This document shows, piece after piece, positions 61,871 to 64,000 of a stretch of 64,000 nt of DNA (position 1 is the stretch's first letter; every line of letters starts with the position of its first letter). The position numbers were made by a program, and so were the translations under genes. The notes under the pieces are model-generated. The model was given only the letters and a program-made list of their open reading frames with translations. It had not been told where the DNA came from and made no database searches. Origin of the DNA: Flavobacterium chungbukense (GTDB lineage: Bacteria; Bacteroidota; Bacteroidia; Flavobacteriales; Flavobacteriaceae); contig NZ_JAJGZV010000002.1 of NCBI RefSeq assembly GCF_020805785.1, positions 62,001 to 126,000 of the forward strand, given 5' to 3'.

Positions 61871-62028
61871 TTATTTGCGTAAACTCAAAATTTAGAATAT
61901 ATAATTAAATAATTAATTGCTACAGCATATTCAGTACATTTAAAATTATGTAACATTTAGCCATAATTGTATTACTTGAGATTTAAAGACTTTTAATAAT
62001 TTCAGTCTGTAATCTAATATAACACCTT

Positions 62029-62921
62029 ATGCTAATCAATACTAAAATTCCTCTTTCTTATCTTTTCATAAAGTTAAATATGAAGTTTTATTTGTTTTAA
62101 TAATTGGTCTTTTGGTACATTTTGTCACTACAGAGTTCAAAAATATAATTCCGATAATGCCCATTACAATACCAGCTTTTATAGGAACTGCTATTTCAGT
62201 GATTTTATCTTTCAAATTAAATCAATCTTATGACCGCTGGTGGGAAGCCAGAAAAATATGGGGAAGCATTGTGAATGACAGCCGAAGCTTTGTTTTACAG
62301 CTTCAATCTTTTGTAGCCCAGGAAAATCAAGCTGAAATTAAAGAAATTGCCCACAGGCATATTGCATGGTGCTACAGTCTTGGTCTTAGCTTAAGAGAAT
62401 TAAATCCTACCGAAAATTTAGAAAATTTTATTAGCTTAGAAGAGATTAATGAAATAAAAACACACAGCAACAAACCATTGGCTCTATTGCAGTTTAATGC
62501 ACTTCAAATTGCTGCTTTAAAAAGAAAAAAGGCACTTGATATTTTCTCTCAAGTACAGCTAAATAATACTATAGTCAACTTTTCAAATTACATGGGAATG
62601 GACGAGCGAATAAAAAACACCATTTTCCCTATAACGTATCGTATTTTTCTGCATTTTTTTATTTATATATTTATTGTTACCCTTTCTATCGCGTTAAGAG
62701 ATATCAAAAGCTATTTTGAAATTCCATTGCTGTTGACTATCTCTACTACTTTTTTTCTTTTAGAAAAATCTGCAACTCATCTTCAAGATCCTTTTAGAAA
62801 TCGTCCTACCGACACACCTGTAACAGCAATTGCCAGAACTATTGAAATAAACATTAAAGAACTATTAAACGATAAAGAAATTCCGAAACCACATACACCA
62901 GAAAAGTTTTACTTATCCTAA
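62029..62921 (+). CDS. Bestrophin-like ion channel, N-terminal frameshift
   Basis: A bestrophin family protein (DUF/YneE-type). The intact frame from 62112 has four hydrophobic segments, 'IIPIMPITIPAFIGTAISVILSFKLNQSYDRWWEARKIWG' with the family's RWWEAR signature, and 'DPFRNRPTDTPVTAIARTIEI' at the C-terminus. The expected first 27 residues lie upstream in another frame: MLINTKIPLSYLF (from 62029), then HKVKYEVLFVLIIGLLVHFV in the main frame. A one-base deletion in the TTTT at about 62063-62066 separates them. Either translation starts at the TTG at 62112 without the first helix, or the gene is damaged. Counted as one gene with uncertain activity. Confidence 0.7.
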
Positions 62922-62922
62922 G

Positions 62923-63058
62923 TATCGTTAGAGCAGATTTGCAATTCGTGCCCGCAAAGTATTCATTAGAGATTTAAAAAGAAATAAAGCATTTATTTCT
63001 ATAATTTAAATCAGTTTTTATATTAGGAACGGGCACGGAAAAAATTTCCGCTCTATCG
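62923..63058. repeat. REPIN-like pair of inverted REP elements
   Basis: The left arm (62923-62955) is ATCGTTAGAGCAGATTTGCA and CGTGCCCGC; the right arm (63027-63058) is its approximate complement, GGGCACGG ... CCGCTCTATCG. The two face each other across about 70 bases. Such inverted REP pairs (REPINs) are mobilised by RAYT transposases. It starts two bases after the bestrophin stop. Confidence 0.65.
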
Positions 63059-63110
63059 TTGCGCATATAGGAACGACAGAACAAGTTAATTCATTTGCAA
63101 TCAGAAAATT

Positions 63111-63146
63111 AAAAAACCCATTTCTCAAAAGAAATGGGCTTTTTTA
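63111..63146. terminator. Bidirectional terminator
   Basis: CCCATTTC (63117-63124) pairs with GAAATGGG (63131-63138) around a 6-base loop, flanked by A6 and T6. It probably ends transcription of the MEDS gene (minus) and of the bestrophin region (plus). Confidence 0.88.
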
Positions 63147-63198
63147 TATTTTTATTTTGCTTAAGCGAAAGAAAAAGAAAAAAGAAAAAGAAAATCGT

Positions 63199-63837
63199 TT
63201 AAGAATCCAGCGAACCAGATTGCAAATCTGAAAGACTAGAAAGCAATGCCGAAGGCTCTACATATAATTCATTTTTACTAATCTTTCCATCTTTGATCAC
63301 ATAAGGATGTGTAAGCAATACATCTTTAAGTGTACTCTCGCTGAAACTACTGACATCGTACATACAAATCAGTGAACAAGAATGTTTTGGAGTTAGCAAA
63401 TTCAGTTTGGCTTCATAATCTAAAAGCTCATCTGTTCCAGGAAGGTTTTTGAGGGCCCATACCATATCGCCGCAAGCTCTGACACTTTCATACCCCCCTC
63501 TTGATGCCGATAATAAAGTATTTTCGAGCATATCATACATTTTGTCTGCAGCAAACTTACCTCCATTGATATAGGTGTTTTCAGAAGCCAAAACTTCCAA
63601 TTGACCGCTCGACAGTTTTTCAGCAATAGATATACCGTTATCAGCCAAACAGCGGCAATGCTCACCGTGACGACTACTTTCAAGAATGTTAATGACTTTA
63701 TCATTCGCATTCAAACCTTCCATAATATAAGGAATGATTACCTCATATTGCTGTTCTCTTGAATCGAAAAAACCACAAATGTGCATAGGAGCCGACAATG
63801 ATTCTCCACATACCGAAAAAGATGTCTGTTTGTTCAT
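63199..63837 (-). CDS. MEDS-domain sensory protein
   Basis: A 212-residue protein with the MEDS (methanogen/methylotroph DcmR sensory) domain: 'HICGFFDSREQQYEVIIPYIMEGLNANDKVINIL', 'YINGGKFAADKMYDMLENTLLSASRGGYESVRACGDMVWAL', 'YEAKLNLL' and 'CSLICMYDVSSFSESTLKDVLLTHPYVIKDG'. The family senses small one-carbon or related compounds and often pairs with kinases or anti-anti-sigma proteins. No DNA-binding domain is attached. It may feed the stressosome or kinases, but that is speculation. Its terminator lies at 63111. Confidence 0.82.
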   Translation of the reverse strand: MNKQTSFSVCGESLSAPMHICGFFDSREQQYEVIIPYIMEGLNANDKVINILESSRHGEHCRCLADNGISIAEKLSSGQLEVLASENTYINGGKFAADKMYDMLENTLLSASRGGYESVRACGDMVWALKNLPGTDELLDYEAKLNLLTPKHSCSLICMYDVSSFSESTLKDVLLTHPYVIKDGKISKNELYVEPSALLSSLSDLQSGSLDS

Positions 63838-63917
63838 ATATCAAATATACGTAATTAGTTTTTTTTTAACACAATTACAGCTAAAATTTTCGATATGAAT
63901 TCTTTGTTGTTCTGTAT

Positions 63918-64000
63918 TTATTTCTTCGTTTTAAAAACCTTATAAAACACAAAAAGAATTCCCAGCCAAATCGGAATCAATTCTACAGATACCTCCATAT
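63918..64000 (-). CDS. Partial small membrane protein at the window edge
   Basis: The minus-strand frame reads MEVSVELIPIWLGILFVFYK then VFKTKK and stops at 63918. It is a hydrophobic segment with a basic end and could be a small protein or the C-terminus of a longer one that continues past the window. Low confidence. Confidence 0.3.
   Translation of the reverse strand, partial: MEVSVELIPIWLGILFVFYKVFKTKK

Noticed and set aside
1..64000. CRISPR array, prophage, complete insertion sequence, rRNA or tRNA gene.
   Set aside because: No regularly spaced direct repeats, phage or transposase frames, or RNA-gene signatures were seen on either strand.

Overview
The window looks like chromosomal DNA of a Flavobacterium or a close relative (Flavobacteriaceae, Bacteroidota). 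The sequence is AT-rich, genes lack strong Shine-Dalgarno sequences, several starts are preceded by the TAnnTTTG -7 element typical of this phylum, and the gene content is characteristic: DUF6766, DUF892, HPII catalase, many PAS histidine kinases with the SHDLxEPxRK box, and Rcp1-type lone receiver proteins. No rRNA gene, complete tRNA, CRISPR array, transposase or phage gene was seen.

Layout. 1-4.2 kb: three copies of a ~150-bp structured repeat ending in an intrinsic terminator bracket two single genes, an AAA_28 ATPase and a large secreted protein. 4.2-8.7 kb: small secreted, lipoprotein and membrane genes mixed with gene remnants. 8.8-12.1 kb: a superfamily 2 helicase, a 55-residue protein missing from the longer open frames, and a zinc alcohol dehydrogenase. 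12.2-16.9 kb: a broken Rieske gene, a membrane protein, and an overlapping sugar operon (glycosyltransferase, UDP-galactopyranose mutase, GH1-like protein, truncated cytidylyltransferase). 17-24 kb: signalling genes, with three lone receivers, a PAS histidine kinase and a bacteriophytochrome. 24.4-31.7 kb: SDR enzymes, a LysR gene divergent from an exported alpha/beta hydrolase, and a TetR-type regulator. 31.9-36.6 kb: an Lrp regulator, a bile-acid-symporter-like transporter, and the folate-independent methionine synthase pair MesD/MesX (DUF1852). 37.5-41.8 kb: a compact stressosome operon (RsbR, RsbS, RsbT, RsbT-PP2C fusion, histidine kinase). 42.1-53 kb: Gfo/Idh/MocA and FAD oxidoreductases, a CheB-CheR-PAS-kinase fusion without its phospho-accepting His, HPII catalase, DUF892, and a very basic plus a very acidic small protein. 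53.4-57 kb: a NUDIX gene fused head-to-head to an AraC fragment, then cupin, CMD and ABM genes divergent from an intact AraC gene.

57.1-61.3 kb holds the most interesting block. A LuxI/FeeM-like acyltransferase, a nitrile-hydratase-type leader peptide (NHLP) and an HEFTH putative metalloprotein lie on one strand; a PAS-LuxR regulator is divergent, and a ThiF/MccB-like adenylating enzyme is convergent with the regulator. A 20-bp dyad lies upstream of the acyltransferase. Together these suggest an undescribed peptide-modification (RiPP-like) locus, possibly with acylation and C-terminal adenylation. This is inference from gene content.

61.4-64 kb: a decayed XRE regulator, REP/REPIN-like palindromes, a bestrophin-like gene with an N-terminal frameshift, and a MEDS-domain protein. 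Many remnants (XRE x2, SDR, Rieske, cytidylyltransferase, PAS kinase, AraC, NUDIX, acidic protein) show that the intergenic DNA here is decaying gene material.
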